NCBI GenBank assembly: GCA_002342225.1
Contig: DDPO01000112.1
Location: 21,061-63,432, forward strand
Length of the DNA stretch: 42,372 nucleotides
Source of the DNA: Bdellovibrionaceae bacterium UBA2466
GTDB taxonomy: Bacteria; Bdellovibrionota; FAC87; UBA2466
Reading direction: 5' to 3'
Below the pieces are notes generated by a model that saw only the letters and a list, made by a program, of their open reading frames with translations, was not told where the DNA came from and made no database searches. Made by a program: the position numbers and the translations under genes. This document shows, piece after piece, positions 41,804 through 42,372 of this stretch; positions within the stretch are counted from its first letter, which is position 1; each line of letters starts with the position of its first letter.

Positions 41804-42372
41804 GTGAGAGCTCCATTAAAAATTCTCGTGAGAACTCCTAATTGGGTAGGAGACCATGTGATGGCTTACCCCTTTTACGAGTCTTTAAGGCAGTCCTATC
41901 CACAAGCTGAGATTACGTTTTTATGTGGAGAGAATTTAAAAAGCTTTCCTGACTCAGGCTTGTGCCAAAAGAAAATTGTGTTGGATAAAGCCGCCAAGAG
42001 AGTCGGCCCTGAGTTTTTTAGTTTGGTTCATCAACTAAGAAAAGAAAATTTTAATATGGCTATTGCGCTAACTGCGAGCATTTCAAGTAGCTTATTGTTA
42101 GGGGCAGCAAAAATCCCAGTCAGGGTTGGTTTTTCTCAGAGCGGAAGTGGTCTGTTTTTGACCGACTCTTTGAAGTGGAAAGGCATTGATGCGGGTAAAC
42201 ACAAAACCAATCTTTATCTAGAACTACTAGAGTTTATGACAGGCAGGCCTTGTCCAAGGAAAATTGAGGGGGAAGCCCATCGGTCTATTCAGAAGAAAAT
42301 AGTCGTTGCGCCGGGGGCTTCGATTTCATTGCGAGTTTGGCCCTATTATTTTGAGCTGATTCGGAGTTTGGC
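41804..42372 (+). CDS. Glycosyltransferase family 9 (LPS heptosyltransferase-like), 3' end cut
   Basis: The open frame starts at GTG 41804 and leaves the window at its last base after 189 codons. The start I-L-V-R-T-P-N-W-V-G-D-H-V-M-A-Y-P matches GT9 heptosyltransferases (R-x-x-W-x-G-D-x-V-M-x-x-P), and P-G-A-S-I-S-L-R-V-W-P-Y-Y-F near residue 172 matches the second GT9 block. ADP-heptose:LPS heptosyltransferase II (WaaF) is the likely relative, which acts in the cytoplasm on lipid A-core. The C-terminal half lies outside the window. Confidence 0.85.
   Translation, partial: MRAPLKILVRTPNWVGDHVMAYPFYESLRQSYPQAEITFLCGENLKSFPDSGLCQKKIVLDKAAKRVGPEFFSLVHQLRKENFNMAIALTASISSSLLLGAAKIPVRVGFSQSGSGLFLTDSLKWKGIDAGKHKTNLYLELLEFMTGRPCPRKIEGEAHRSIQKKIVVAPGASISLRVWPYYFELIRSL

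Overview
The window is a gene-dense stretch of moderate-to-low GC chromosome. It carries about 43 supportable protein genes and no recognisable tRNA, rRNA, insertion sequence, prophage or CRISPR array. The protein families suggest a Gram-negative bacterium of the Bdellovibrio/Oligoflexia type: LolC/E-like permease, lipoproteins with lipoboxes, a GT9 heptosyltransferase, BatA/B/D, a class I lysyl-tRNA synthetase, PgpH, and B12-dependent lysine 5,6-aminomutase. The taxonomic call is inference. No gap without a gene exceeds 300 bases; the longest are about 897-1130, which holds an 18-bp palindrome, and 34554-34744, where I see only ribosome-binding sequence.

Left part (1-12.4 kb). A zinc metalloprotease gene runs off the left edge, ending in the middle of its HExGH motif. 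Divergent from it are a CTP-dependent lipid kinase-like membrane protein and a GNAT acetyltransferase. On the minus strand, an AMIN-like exported protein, RNase R, a UbiB-type kinase and an exported SRPBCC-like protein form a tightly packed run. A lipoprotein and an EstA-like lipase follow on the plus strand. The lipase gene overlaps, tail to tail, a FabL/FabI-type enoyl-ACP reductase gene. A DUF4340 protein and RpoZ lie upstream of that on the minus strand.

Centre (12.7-30.8 kb). A compact minus-strand MoxR / DUF58 / membrane protein / BatA / BatB-BatC fusion / BatD cluster has overlapping or abutting genes throughout. Beyond it lie a 2Fe-2S ferredoxin, class I LysRS, a proline-rich anchored protein with a LolC/E-like permease, YbeY, PgpH with a histidine-rich tail, a small Lys/Ala-rich exported protein with its own terminator, TrmL, MiaB, a gamma-carbonic anhydrase and a polytopic membrane protein.

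Right part (30.8-42.4 kb). Inositol-phosphate synthase is divergent from an alpha/beta hydrolase plus lipoprotein pair. Next come a degenerate receiver protein, an OmpR-type regulator and a membrane PilZ protein. Then comes the most interesting unit: kamD-kamE (lysine 5,6-aminomutase, with both the cobalamin histidine and the PLP lysine visible), overlapped by a MoxR-type AAA+ ATPase gene and followed by a VWA protein gene. The ATPase/VWA pair resembles CbbQ/CbbO and NorQ/NorD activase pairs, so a reactivation role for the aminomutase is a reasonable hypothesis. The ATPase gene ends in a run of ten A containing an in-frame A AAA AAG heptamer. The VWA frame is open without a start codon back to that site, so a -1 frameshift fusion is possible. 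A lone Flp-like pilin, a CPBP protease homologue, a hot-dog thioesterase and a partial GT9 glycosyltransferase close the window.
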